This document shows positions 51,406 through 59,646 of a stretch of 64,000 bases of DNA, piece by piece (position 1 is the first letter of the stretch; each line of letters starts with the position of its first letter). Both the position numbers and the translations under genes were made by a program. Source of the DNA: Acaudatibacter sp050729515. Lineage in GTDB: Bacteria > Pseudomonadota > Alphaproteobacteria > Caulobacterales > Caulobacteraceae. The DNA is taken from positions 124,001-188,000 of the forward strand of contig JBOHLG010000002.1 of NCBI GenBank assembly GCA_050729515.1, written 5' to 3'. A model generated the notes under the pieces. The model did no database searches, was not told the origin of the DNA, and was given only the letters and a program-made list of their open reading frames with translations.

Positions 51406-53513
51406 GCTTCGCCGCCGTTTTCTCCCATCCGCTGGGCCGTCTCGCCCCGGATTCGCTGCCGTTCTGGAAGATGGCGCACCACCCCACAGTGCCCAATCTC
51501 ATCAATGGGTCCATCGGCGGGCTCGCCGCGTGCATCGTCGTCTTCGGAGCGCTGGCTGCCTTCGCGCTGATCACGAAGTTCGGCAAATGGCGCGTCCTGT
51601 GGTCGGAGTGGCTGACCAGCACCGATCACAAGAAGATCGGGATCATGTACGTGGCGCTTGCCCTGGTGATGCTGGCCCGCGCCCTCATCGAGGCCGCGCT
51701 GATGCGCACGCAACAGGGCTTCGGCCTGGGCGGAGGCTTTCTGTCGGCCAACCATTTCGCCCAGCTGTTCAGCACCCACGGCACGATCATGATTTTCTTC
51801 ATGGCCATGCCGTTCCTCATCGGCCTGATCAATTTCGTGATGCCCCTGCAGATCGGCGCGCGCGACGTCTCCTTTCCCGTGCTCAACTCCATCAGCCTGG
51901 GACTGACCGCGGCCGGCGCGGCGCTGGTGATGATCTCCCTGGTCCTGGGCCAGTTTTCGACCGGCGGATGGTTTGGCTATCCGCCCTACACCGAGGCCAG
52001 CTTCACCCCCGGCGTCGGGCCGGACTACTGGATCTGGGCGCTGAGTCTCTCCTCGGTCGGATCGACCATGACCGGGATCAATTTCGCGGTGACCATCTAC
52101 AAGGAACGCGCGCCCGGCATGACCTTGCTGCGGATGCCGCTTTTCACCTGGACCGCTCTCTGCACCTCCATTCTGATGATCTTCGCCATGCCGCCGCTGA
52201 CCGTGGCCACGGCGCAACTGGCGCTCGACCGCTACCTCGGCTTCCACTACTTCACCAACGCCCTGGGCGGCAACATGATGCACTTCGCCAACCTCTTCTG
52301 GATGTTCGGCCATCCGGAAGTATACATCATCATTCTGCCAGCATTCGGGATCTACTCGGAAGTCATCTCGACCTTTTCCGGCAAGGCGCTGTTCGGTTAC
52401 CGGTCGCTGGTGATGGCCACCATGGCCATCGCCGTCCTCTCCTTCAGCGTGTGGGTCCATCATTTCTTCACCATGGGCCAGAGCGCCAACATCAACGCGG
52501 CGTTCGGCATCGCCTCGATGCTGATCGGCATTCCCACCGGGGTGAAGATCTACGACTGGATGTGGACGATGTTTCGCGGCCGGGTGCGGTTCACCGTCCC
52601 CATGGTCTATGCGCTTGCCTTCATCCTGCTCTTCGTCCTGGGCGGCATGAGCGGGATTCTCCTGGCCAATCCCAGCATCGACTATCAGGTCCACAACACC
52701 GTGTTCCTGGTCGCCCATTTCCACAACGTGGCGGTTCCCGGCGTGCTCTTCGGCATGCTGGCCGGCTACCATTTCTGGTTCCCCAAGGCCTTCGGCTTCC
52801 GCCTCGACGAGCGCTGGGGCCTGATCTCGGCGCTGTTTTGGATTTTCGGCTTCATGCTGGCTTTCTTCCCGCTCTACGGTCTGGGGCTGATGGGCTTGCC
52901 TCGGCGCATGGCGGCCTACAGCGAACCCTCATACGTGCCGCTGGAGATGGTCGCTCTCCTCGGCGCGGTCCTCGTCCTCTGCGCACTCGGGGCGCTGGCG
53001 ATCCAGCTGCTGGTCTCGATCCGGCGCCGCGAGGAGAACCGTGTCTCCGTCGGCGATCCCTGGGACGGCCGCAGCCTCGAATGGTCGGTCGCCGCGCCGC
53101 CGCCGGAATACAACTTCCCGGTCATTCCCCTGGTCAAGGACCGCGACGCGTTCACCGACGCCAAGGAGCGCGGCGAGGCCTATCGGCCGCCGGACCGGTA
53201 TGGGGACATCGAACTTCCCAGGAACAGCGCCATGGGCCTAGTGCTAGGCGCCGTCGGCTTCGCCCTGGCCTTCGGCCTGGTCTGGCACATCTGGTGGTTG
53301 GTGATCCTTTCCGTCCTCGCCGGCCTGGCGATGATCATCGCTCACGGTTTCGAGCGCGACATCGCCAAGACCGTGCCGGCCGGGGAGGTTCGCGAGGAGC
53401 ATCGGCTCTGGCTGGAGGCCGTGGCCGCGGCCACGGCGATCTCGCGCGCCGACGAACGGGACAGCGCCAATCAGGGCCTCGCCGACGAGGCCGTCGCGCA
53501 GGCCGCCCCATGA
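51402..53513 (+). CDS. cyoB: cytochrome bo-type ubiquinol oxidase subunit I
   Basis: This is a 703-aa protein that starts at the GTG 51402. It is the catalytic subunit that binds heme b, heme o and CuB and pumps protons. The ligands are present: His in FSTHGTIMIFF (low-spin heme), GHPEVYIIILPAFG (CuB His and the cross-linked Tyr), WVHHFFTMG (CuB His pair), and VAHFHNVAVPG (heme His pair). NFVMPLQIGARDVSFP includes the D-channel Asp. About 15 membrane helices are seen. The last 100 residues are a soluble tail. It overlaps cyoA and cyoC by 4 bases each. Confidence 0.96.
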   Translation: MSFAAVFSHPLGRLAPDSLPFWKMAHHPTVPNLINGSIGGLAACIVVFGALAAFALITKFGKWRVLWSEWLTSTDHKKIGIMYVALALVMLARALIEAALMRTQQGFGLGGGFLSANHFAQLFSTHGTIMIFFMAMPFLIGLINFVMPLQIGARDVSFPVLNSISLGLTAAGAALVMISLVLGQFSTGGWFGYPPYTEASFTPGVGPDYWIWALSLSSVGSTMTGINFAVTIYKERAPGMTLLRMPLFTWTALCTSILMIFAMPPLTVATAQLALDRYLGFHYFTNALGGNMMHFANLFWMFGHPEVYIIILPAFGIYSEVISTFSGKALFGYRSLVMATMAIAVLSFSVWVHHFFTMGQSANINAAFGIASMLIGIPTGVKIYDWMWTMFRGRVRFTVPMVYALAFILLFVLGGMSGILLANPSIDYQVHNTVFLVAHFHNVAVPGVLFGMLAGYHFWFPKAFGFRLDERWGLISALFWIFGFMLAFFPLYGLGLMGLPRRMAAYSEPSYVPLEMVALLGAVLVLCALGALAIQLLVSIRRREENRVSVGDPWDGRSLEWSVAAPPPEYNFPVIPLVKDRDAFTDAKERGEAYRPPDRYGDIELPRNSAMGLVLGAVGFALAFGLVWHIWWLVILSVLAGLAMIIAHGFERDIAKTVPAGEVREEHRLWLEAVAAATAISRADERDSANQGLADEAVAQAAP

Positions 53514-54133
53514 GCGAGGAGACGGTCAAGTATCCCGGATTGAACCTCGGCGCCGAGCACGGCGAAGCGAACGAGGCGGCCGAGACCCTGGTGTTCGGCT
53601 TCTGGGTCTTCCTGATGAGCGACGCGATCCTCTTTGCGATGGTGTTCGCCACCTATGTGACATCGCGGCACGCCACCGCCGGCGGACCGGGGCCGCACCA
53701 GCTCTACAACATCACGAGCGTCTTCATCGAGACCTTGCTGCTGCTCTCGAGCAGTTTCACCTTCGGCATGGCTTCGCTGGCGATGAAATACCAGCATGGA
53801 GTGCGGTGGCTGCTGGGCTGGCTGGGGCTGACCCTGCTCTTGGGCCTGGGCTTTCTGGGTTTTGAGGCCAACGACTTCGTCGCCATGTTCGCCAAGGGCG
53901 GCCCGCCGACGCGCAGCGGCTTTCTCTCCGCCTTCTTCGATCTGGTGCCGCTGCACGGTCTGCACGTCACGGCCGGCTGCATCTGGATGGTCAGCCTCTT
54001 CGGCCAGATCGCGCGCTACGGCCTTGATGCCCGGACCAAGCTCGGCGTCCTCAGGCTGGCCCTCTTCTGGCATTTTCTGGACATCGTCTGGATCGCCATT
54101 TTCACCGTCGTCTATCTGGCGGGGCTGGCATGA
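53510..54133 (+). CDS. cyoC: cytochrome bo-type ubiquinol oxidase subunit III
   Basis: This is a 207-aa protein with five membrane helices that starts at the ATG 53510 (ATGA overlap with cyoB). FGFWVFLMSDAILFAMVFATY near 29-49 is the COX3 first helix. VPLHGLHVTAGCIWMVSLF near 147 and LFWHFLDIVWIAIFTVVYL at the end are conserved in subunit III. It stabilises the oxidase. It is followed by cyoD with a 4-nt overlap. Confidence 0.95.
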   Translation: MSEETVKYPGLNLGAEHGEANEAAETLVFGFWVFLMSDAILFAMVFATYVTSRHATAGGPGPHQLYNITSVFIETLLLLSSSFTFGMASLAMKYQHGVRWLLGWLGLTLLLGLGFLGFEANDFVAMFAKGGPPTRSGFLSAFFDLVPLHGLHVTAGCIWMVSLFGQIARYGLDARTKLGVLRLALFWHFLDIVWIAIFTVVYLAGLA

Positions 54134-54480
54134 GCGATCGGGCAAAGCGCGAGGGGCCAGCTCAGGCCGAGCGCCGGCGCCAGGAGCGCGGCGAGTTCGC
54201 CTCCTACGCCGCCGGCCTGGGCGGGGCCCTGACCCTCACCGTGTCGGCCTTCGCCCTGATCCGATGGGAGGTTCTGCCGCACTTTTGGCTGGTCGTCGCC
54301 ATTGGCGCCTTGGCTCTCGTCCAGGGCGTGGTTCACTTTCGCTTCTTCCTGCACATCGGTTTTCGACAGCGTCGCGAGGATCTGCAGCTGATCCTCTTTT
54401 CGGCCCTGCTGCTCGCCGTCATGGTCGCCGGCACCGTCTGGATCATGGCCAGCTTGGCGACGAGGATGACCATGCCCTGA
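54130..54480 (+). CDS. cyoD: cytochrome bo-type ubiquinol oxidase subunit IV
   Basis: This is a 116-aa protein with three membrane helices (FASYAAGLGGALTLTVSAFAL, FWLVVAIGALALVQGVVHF, LILFSALLLAVMVAGTVWIM). VHFRFFLHI is the typical CyoD segment. It assists assembly of the oxidase. The cyoE gene for heme O synthase is not next to it and must be elsewhere. The gene converges with the GMC operon, 104 bp away. Confidence 0.94.
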   Translation: MSDRAKREGPAQAERRRQERGEFASYAAGLGGALTLTVSAFALIRWEVLPHFWLVVAIGALALVQGVVHFRFFLHIGFRQRREDLQLILFSALLLAVMVAGTVWIMASLATRMTMP

Positions 54481-54583
54481 ATCTTTTCGGCTTCCCCCCG
54501 GACACGGGGTGATGCGAGCCGCAAGGTTCTTCTCCTCCCTCGCGCTTCAGGGCGTCGCACACGAACGCGAGCGGTCGCGCCGT

Positions 54584-56227
54584 CTACAGCTCCCCCCGCG
54601 CCGCCAGCTCGCCGATGCGATTGGCGCAGCGAAGGGAAAGGGCGATGATGGTGAGCGAGGGGTTAACTCCGCCGACGGTCGGAAACACCGATCCGTCGCA
54701 GATGAAGAGATTGCGGCAATCGAAGGCGCGATGATCGCAATCGACGACGCTCGTTTCGCGCGTAAAGCCCATCCGGCAGGTCCCGCCCAGGTGAGCGGTG
54801 TCGTCCTCCTGGCGGAAGATGGCCTTGGCCCCGACTGCCTTCAGGCTCGTCTCCATCTGATCCAGAGCGTGAGCGATGAGGCGTTTATCATTGTCTCCGA
54901 AGGAGTAATCCACCCGCGCGATCTTGAGCCCGAACTGATCCTCCTCCTCGGCGAGGGTGACGCGGTTCTCCTCGCTGGGGAGCATCTCGCCCACCATCTT
55001 CACTCCCACCTGGTGGATGTAGTGGGTCATCTCGCTGCGCAGGGCCTCGCCCCACAGGCCCTTGGCGCCGGTGAGGATGCTCGCCCACTCGATCGGAAGC
55101 GGGCCCTGGGCCATCCAGCAGTAGCCGCCGAAGAAGTCCTTCTCGTCATCGTAGTTCCAGTGCTCGGTGATCGAGAGCGAGGGCGGGGCCTTGTACCAGC
55201 GCACCTCCTCCTCCATGCGCCCGAAGACCGCCTGGTTGGCCTGGACCATCAGGTTCCTGCCGACGAGGCCCGAGGAATTGGCCAGGCCGTCGGGATGCGC
55301 CGAGCCCGACGAAAGGAGGAGAAGTCTGGGAGACTCAATGGCGTAGCCGGCGAGGATGACGTGGCGGGCGCGCTGGAAGCGCCACGCGCCTTCTCGATGA
55401 TAGTGCACTCCGGTCGCCAGACCCTCGCCGTTGGTCTCGATGCGGCCGACCCTGGCGAGGTCGCGGATCTCGGCCCCCGCCTTGACGGCCCGGGGGACGA
55501 AGGTGACGAGCTGGCTCTGCTTGGCGTTGGTCGAGCAGCCGAAGCGGCAAAAGCCGCGGTAGACGCAAGGGTGGGCCTCGCCTCTCGGAGCCGAGAGGGT
55601 GGCGATCGGGGTGGGCGACCAGGAAATCCCCATCCGCTCGCACCCCCTGGCGAGGAGTTCGGCCGCGCCGTTCAGCTGGTGGGACCGGTAGGGATAGGCG
55701 GGCCGCTTGGGACCCCAGGGGTAGCTCGCCGGGCCGCTGATCTTCAGCGCCAGTTCGGCCTTGCGGTACCACCCCCACATCTCGCGCCAGTCGATCGGCC
55801 AATCGGCCCCGTATCCGAGGAGCGAGCGCGACCTGAACCGCTCGGGGCGCAGGCGCAGCGAGACCATGGCGTAATGGACGGTGCTGCCGCCGACCGCCCG
55901 GCCGCTGTTGTTGCCGCCGAGGACCAGCGGGTTCTTTCCACCCACGATCCGCTCGTCGTTCCAATAGAGCTTTTCCTGCTCGGTCTCGTCGGAGGCGAAG
56001 TCCTCGAGCGGGCGAAACCACGGCCCGGCATCGAAGCCGACCACGCTGAACCCCTGCTCGGCCAGGCGCGCGATGAGCGGCGCTCCGCCGGCCCCGGTGC
56101 CGATGACAACGAAGTCCACCAGATCGTGGTCGCGGAACTGGCGCATCGGGAGCCAGCCGCCTTCGACCATGACGTCCGGGGCGCGGCCGTCCTTTCCCCT
56201 AGGCGTGGCGAAGGGATCAGCGGACAC
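54584..56227 (-). CDS. GMC-type FAD-dependent oxidoreductase (gluconate 2-dehydrogenase-like large subunit)
   Basis: This is a 547-aa protein that starts at the GTG 56225-56227, overlapping the subunit-3-like gene by 11 bases. An ATG further in (MRQFRDHDLVDF, about 56145) is an alternative. The FAD site is FVVIGTGAGGAPLIARLAEQ. GGNNSGRAVGGSTVHYAMVS is a GMC signature. CVYRGFCRFGCSTNAK holds Cys residues seen in membrane-bound sugar dehydrogenases. VNPSLTIIALSLRCANRI is the C-terminal FAD/active-site region. It oxidises an alcohol or sugar and passes electrons to a partner. No cytochrome subunit is next to it. Confidence 0.92.
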   Translation of the reverse strand: MSADPFATPRGKDGRAPDVMVEGGWLPMRQFRDHDLVDFVVIGTGAGGAPLIARLAEQGFSVVGFDAGPWFRPLEDFASDETEQEKLYWNDERIVGGKNPLVLGGNNSGRAVGGSTVHYAMVSLRLRPERFRSRSLLGYGADWPIDWREMWGWYRKAELALKISGPASYPWGPKRPAYPYRSHQLNGAAELLARGCERMGISWSPTPIATLSAPRGEAHPCVYRGFCRFGCSTNAKQSQLVTFVPRAVKAGAEIRDLARVGRIETNGEGLATGVHYHREGAWRFQRARHVILAGYAIESPRLLLLSSGSAHPDGLANSSGLVGRNLMVQANQAVFGRMEEEVRWYKAPPSLSITEHWNYDDEKDFFGGYCWMAQGPLPIEWASILTGAKGLWGEALRSEMTHYIHQVGVKMVGEMLPSEENRVTLAEEEDQFGLKIARVDYSFGDNDKRLIAHALDQMETSLKAVGAKAIFRQEDDTAHLGGTCRMGFTRETSVVDCDHRAFDCRNLFICDGSVFPTVGGVNPSLTIIALSLRCANRIGELAARGEL

Positions 56228-56879
56228 GGGCGTTCTTCCGTCGCGCCGCCTCCCGCGCTTGCGGCGCGGCGCTCGTCGCTTCGCTCGCCTCCCAGGGATC
56301 GCGCCTGGAAAGAGCGGTACGCACATAGCCTCTGGGACTCGCCGGGCCTCCGAAGCCGATCTCGCTCCACGCCTTGGGATGGGAATAGTAGGCATGGGTG
56401 ATGTCGTGGATCACCCGATCGGTGAAGAATCGGCGGCAGGGCATCCCTCCCCAGGAGTCGGCGGTGAGCTCGCCCCTCTGCATCCGGCCGATGAGATCAT
56501 CGCGCGAGGCGGCGGCGAGCTGGTGGAAGGGGACCGCGAAGGCCTCCAGAGCCTCGGCGTCGAGGGCCGAAAGCCCGACTCGCCAGGCTTCGCCCTGGGG
56601 AGGCATGGAGGCGTGACGGAAGCCGTCGAGCCGGCCCTTGGCCATCTTTTCGTCGACCATCATGGCCAAAGGAACGATGACGGCCTCGTCTTCAACCTGG
56701 GGAAGGATGCGCGCGCAGAGCGCCTCGAGAATCTTCATCTCCTCGGCCGAGAAGAAGAGCGTCTCCCCTCGCGGCTCCAGGCGCTTTTTTATCGCCCTGC
56801 GGGTCGCCGCGTTCCACGACGGCCCCTTCGCTTTGGAAAGGACGTCATAGCCCGGAAAGCGCGCCTCCTGGACCTTCAT
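56217..56879 (-). CDS. gluconate 2-dehydrogenase subunit-3-like protein
   Basis: This is a 220-aa protein that starts at the ATG 56877-56879, which overlaps the stop of the membrane-protein gene. FFSAEEMKILEALCARILPQ near 40-59 and FTDRVIHDITHAYYSHPKAW near 150 match the small subunit 3 family (PF13618). That subunit normally carries the Tat signal for the dehydrogenase complex. No signal peptide is seen here, which is unusual and may mean that the complex stays cytosolic or is anchored by the membrane protein upstream. It pairs with the GMC flavoprotein. Confidence 0.88.
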   Translation of the reverse strand: MKVQEARFPGYDVLSKAKGPSWNAATRRAIKKRLEPRGETLFFSAEEMKILEALCARILPQVEDEAVIVPLAMMVDEKMAKGRLDGFRHASMPPQGEAWRVGLSALDAEALEAFAVPFHQLAAASRDDLIGRMQRGELTADSWGGMPCRRFFTDRVIHDITHAYYSHPKAWSEIGFGGPASPRGYVRTALSRRDPWEASEATSAAPQAREAARRKNARVR

Positions 56880-57754
56880 GCCTCGTCTTCCATCAGCTTC
56901 AGGGCGAGAAGTCCGACGAGCGCCAGTCCGGCGAAGGCGGGCGGGGCCGGGATCGGCGGTCCCGAAAGGACGTTCTGGCGCCAGTTCCTCCACCCGCCCA
57001 TCTGCCGACTTACTCCGAAGGCGTGGAAAAAGGGTCCGGCGATCCCCGCCGCCGCGGTGGCCCAGAGAAGAGAGCGGGCGAGGCCGTGAGGACCGCTGGG
57101 CCTCGCCGTCGCCGCCGCTAGGGCCGCGGCCGCGGCCGGCGGGGCGATCACCGGGACGAACATCGCCGGATTCTGGAAGGCCCCGCGATAATGCAGGAAC
57201 CCCGCCTCGGCGACGGTTCCGGCGATGCCACCGGCCGCCATGGCGCCCAGGGCCCTTCCGGCCGGAATGCCAACGATCTTGGCGCCTCGCTTGCCGCGCA
57301 CCCGCTCGGAGAGGAATCCCAGGGCGCCGGAGAGCATGAGGGCGAACGGGGCCCCAAGAGGCGCCTGGTAGAAAAAGTTGTTGAGGGAGAAGCCGCCGGG
57401 CTTCTTGCCGACGTTGTAGAGGTGGAAGAGCCCCCCTGCGGCCGAGACCAGGCCCGCCGCGGCGAATGCCAGATCGCGCAGCCGGCGCGCCTTTGGCCCC
57501 ACATCGCCGCTCGCATGAAGGCTCGCCGCCAGAGCCGCGGTCGACGCGGCCAGGGGGGCGAACATCGCCTTGTTATGGAAGCTTCCGCGATAGTGCTCGG
57601 TCGCCGAATCGGCGAGCACCGAAGCGGCGAGGATACCAGCCGCCCCCGCCAGGGTCCGCCCCGGATGTTCGTGACTTCTCCCGCGCAGGCGGGGGAGGGC
57701 GACCGCGAAGCGGAGGAGAGGGCGCCTGGCTTCGGGCCGAAGAAGCACGCCCAT
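56876..57754 (-). CDS. internally duplicated membrane protein of unknown function
   Basis: This is a 292-aa protein with about six to eight membrane helices. It has two related halves: EHYRGSFHNKAMFAPLAAS near 53-71 and LHYRGAFQNPAMFVPVIAP near 187-205. Each is preceded by an Ala/Gly-rich helix (AGILAASVLADS and GGIAGTVAEAG), and each is followed by a helix and an FxHxxxV block (LFHLYNVGKKPGG, FFHAFGVSRQMGG). It lies between a TPP enzyme gene and the subunit-3-like gene and may anchor the GMC dehydrogenase. I know no characterised member. Confidence 0.83.
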   Translation of the reverse strand: MGVLLRPEARRPLLRFAVALPRLRGRSHEHPGRTLAGAAGILAASVLADSATEHYRGSFHNKAMFAPLAASTAALAASLHASGDVGPKARRLRDLAFAAAGLVSAAGGLFHLYNVGKKPGGFSLNNFFYQAPLGAPFALMLSGALGFLSERVRGKRGAKIVGIPAGRALGAMAAGGIAGTVAEAGFLHYRGAFQNPAMFVPVIAPPAAAAALAAATARPSGPHGLARSLLWATAAAGIAGPFFHAFGVSRQMGGWRNWRQNVLSGPPIPAPPAFAGLALVGLLALKLMEDEA

Positions 57755-59536
57755 TCAGCGGTGGGCCAGGACGGTGTCGAGGAGCTGCTTGGCGCTGTTG
57801 CGAAGGACGCTCGCCAGCTCCGGCTCGGTCTTGGTCATGGTCGCGAAGTGGGCCGCGTCCTTCAAGGTGATGTGGGGCGGAAGCGGCGGGACGTTAGGGT
57901 CGGTCACCGCCTCGAAGATCACCGGCCGGTCGGAGGCGAGCGCCTCGTCCCAGGCCTGGGCGATCTTCTCGGGCGTATCGACATAGACGCCCTTGAGCCC
58001 CAGGAGCTCGGCGTAGCGCGCGTAGGCGAAGTCAGGGATGGTCTGCGTCGAGGGGGTCTTGCCCGAGCCGATCTGGATGCGCTCCTCCCAGGTCACCTGG
58101 TTCAAGTCGCGGTTATTGAGAACCAGGACGATGAGCCGGGGATCGGACCACCGCCGCCAGTATTTGGCGATGGTGATCATCACATTGAGCCCGTTCATCT
58201 GCATCGCCCCGTCTCCCATGAAGGCGATCACCACCCGGTCGGGGAAGGCCATCTTGGCGGCGAGCGCATAGGGTGTACCGGCGCCGAGCGAGGCGAGGCC
58301 GCCGGAGAGGGAGGCCTTCATGCCCGGCCGGATCTTCAGATCGCGCGCGTACCAGTTGGCGACCGAGCCGGAATCGGCGGTGAGGATCGCCCCATCGGGA
58401 AGCTTGGGCGAAAGCTCGTAGAAGACGCGCTGAGGATTGATCGGATCGGCCGAACTCATGGCGCGCTCCTCGAGCACCTTCCACCACTCCTTGACCTCCT
58501 TGGCGATCTTCTCGCGCCAGCTCGTGTCGGTCTTCTGGCGGAGCTTGGGAAGAAGGGCTTTGAGCGTCGCGGCGGCATCGCCCTCCAGGTTCACCTCCAT
58601 GGGATAGCGCAGAGAGAGCTGGGCGCCGTTGATGTCGATCTGCACGCCGCGCGCCTTGCCCGGCTTGGGGAGGAACTCGCTGTAGGGGAAGGAGGAGCCG
58701 ACCATCAGAAAGCCGTCGCATTCCTTCATCAGATTCCAGGAGGGCTTGGTGCCCAAGAGCCCCAGGGAGCCGGTGACGTAGGGAAGATCGTCGGCAAGGA
58801 CCGCCTTGCCCAGAAGCGCCTTGGCGACGCCGGCCCCGAGACGGTCGGCGACCGCCATCACTTCCTCGCTGGCCTCGAGCGCGCCCTGGCCGACCAGGAT
58901 GGCGATCCTCTCGCAGGCGTTGAGGGCGCGGGCGGCGGCTTCGATGCCCGCCTCGCCCGGAACCTTCGATTCCACCGCAAAGCCGACCCCGGTGTGGGTG
59001 TAGCCGTGCTCCATCGGCGGCTCTTCGTACCTCATGAGCTGCAGGTCGTTGGGAAGGATGATGGCCGTGACCGACCGCTTGGACTTGGCGATGCGCACGG
59101 CGCGGTCGACGAGGGTTCGCACCTGGCTGGGGAGAGTTGCGGTCGCGACGTATTCGCTCGCCACGTCCTTGAAGAGGGATTGGAGATCGACCTCCTGCTG
59201 GTAGGAGGCGCCGATCGACTCGCGCGCCTGCTGGCCGCAGATCGCCACCACCGGGACGTGATCCATCTTGGCGTCGTAGAGGCCGTTGAGCAGATGGATC
59301 GCTCCGGGCCCGCTGGTGGCGTAGCAGAGGCCGACCTCGCCGGTGAACTTGGCGTGGGCGCTGGCCATGAAGGCCGCCATCTCCTCGTGGCGAACCTGGA
59401 TGTATTCCATCTCCGCCTTGAGCTTCTCGAGCGCGACATCGAGGCCGCCGACCCCGTCGCCTGGATAGCCGTAGACGCGGTGCAGCCCCCATTGGGCGAG
59501 CCGCTTCCAGACGAATTCGCTGACAGTCACATGCAT
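57755..59536 (-). CDS. thiamine-pyrophosphate enzyme (pyruvate oxidase/dehydrogenase-like)
   Basis: This is a 593-aa protein that starts at the ATG 59534-59536. The three TPP-enzyme domains are clear: an N-terminal PYR domain (YGYPGDGVGGLDVALEKL, then RHEEMAAFMASAHAKFTG with the catalytic Glu), a central domain (ERIAILVGQGALEASEEVM), and a PP domain with GDGAMQMNGLNVMITIAKYW and ending in LNNRDLNQ (GDG...NN motif). It resembles pyruvate:quinone oxidoreductase and acetolactate synthase. It starts the operon with the membrane protein, subunit 3 and GMC genes. It lies directly next to the membrane-protein gene. Confidence 0.9.
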   Translation of the reverse strand: MHVTVSEFVWKRLAQWGLHRVYGYPGDGVGGLDVALEKLKAEMEYIQVRHEEMAAFMASAHAKFTGEVGLCYATSGPGAIHLLNGLYDAKMDHVPVVAICGQQARESIGASYQQEVDLQSLFKDVASEYVATATLPSQVRTLVDRAVRIAKSKRSVTAIILPNDLQLMRYEEPPMEHGYTHTGVGFAVESKVPGEAGIEAAARALNACERIAILVGQGALEASEEVMAVADRLGAGVAKALLGKAVLADDLPYVTGSLGLLGTKPSWNLMKECDGFLMVGSSFPYSEFLPKPGKARGVQIDINGAQLSLRYPMEVNLEGDAAATLKALLPKLRQKTDTSWREKIAKEVKEWWKVLEERAMSSADPINPQRVFYELSPKLPDGAILTADSGSVANWYARDLKIRPGMKASLSGGLASLGAGTPYALAAKMAFPDRVVIAFMGDGAMQMNGLNVMITIAKYWRRWSDPRLIVLVLNNRDLNQVTWEERIQIGSGKTPSTQTIPDFAYARYAELLGLKGVYVDTPEKIAQAWDEALASDRPVIFEAVTDPNVPPLPPHITLKDAAHFATMTKTEPELASVLRNSAKQLLDTVLAHR

Positions 59537-59646
59537 GGCGAGCACCTCGCTTGACGCCCCGCCCACCGATCTCTCAACGCCTTGTGCGCCGCGTTTGATC
59601 CCCCGTGGATTCTCTTCCCTTGCGAAGCGGGTCGGGAGGAAATGCC

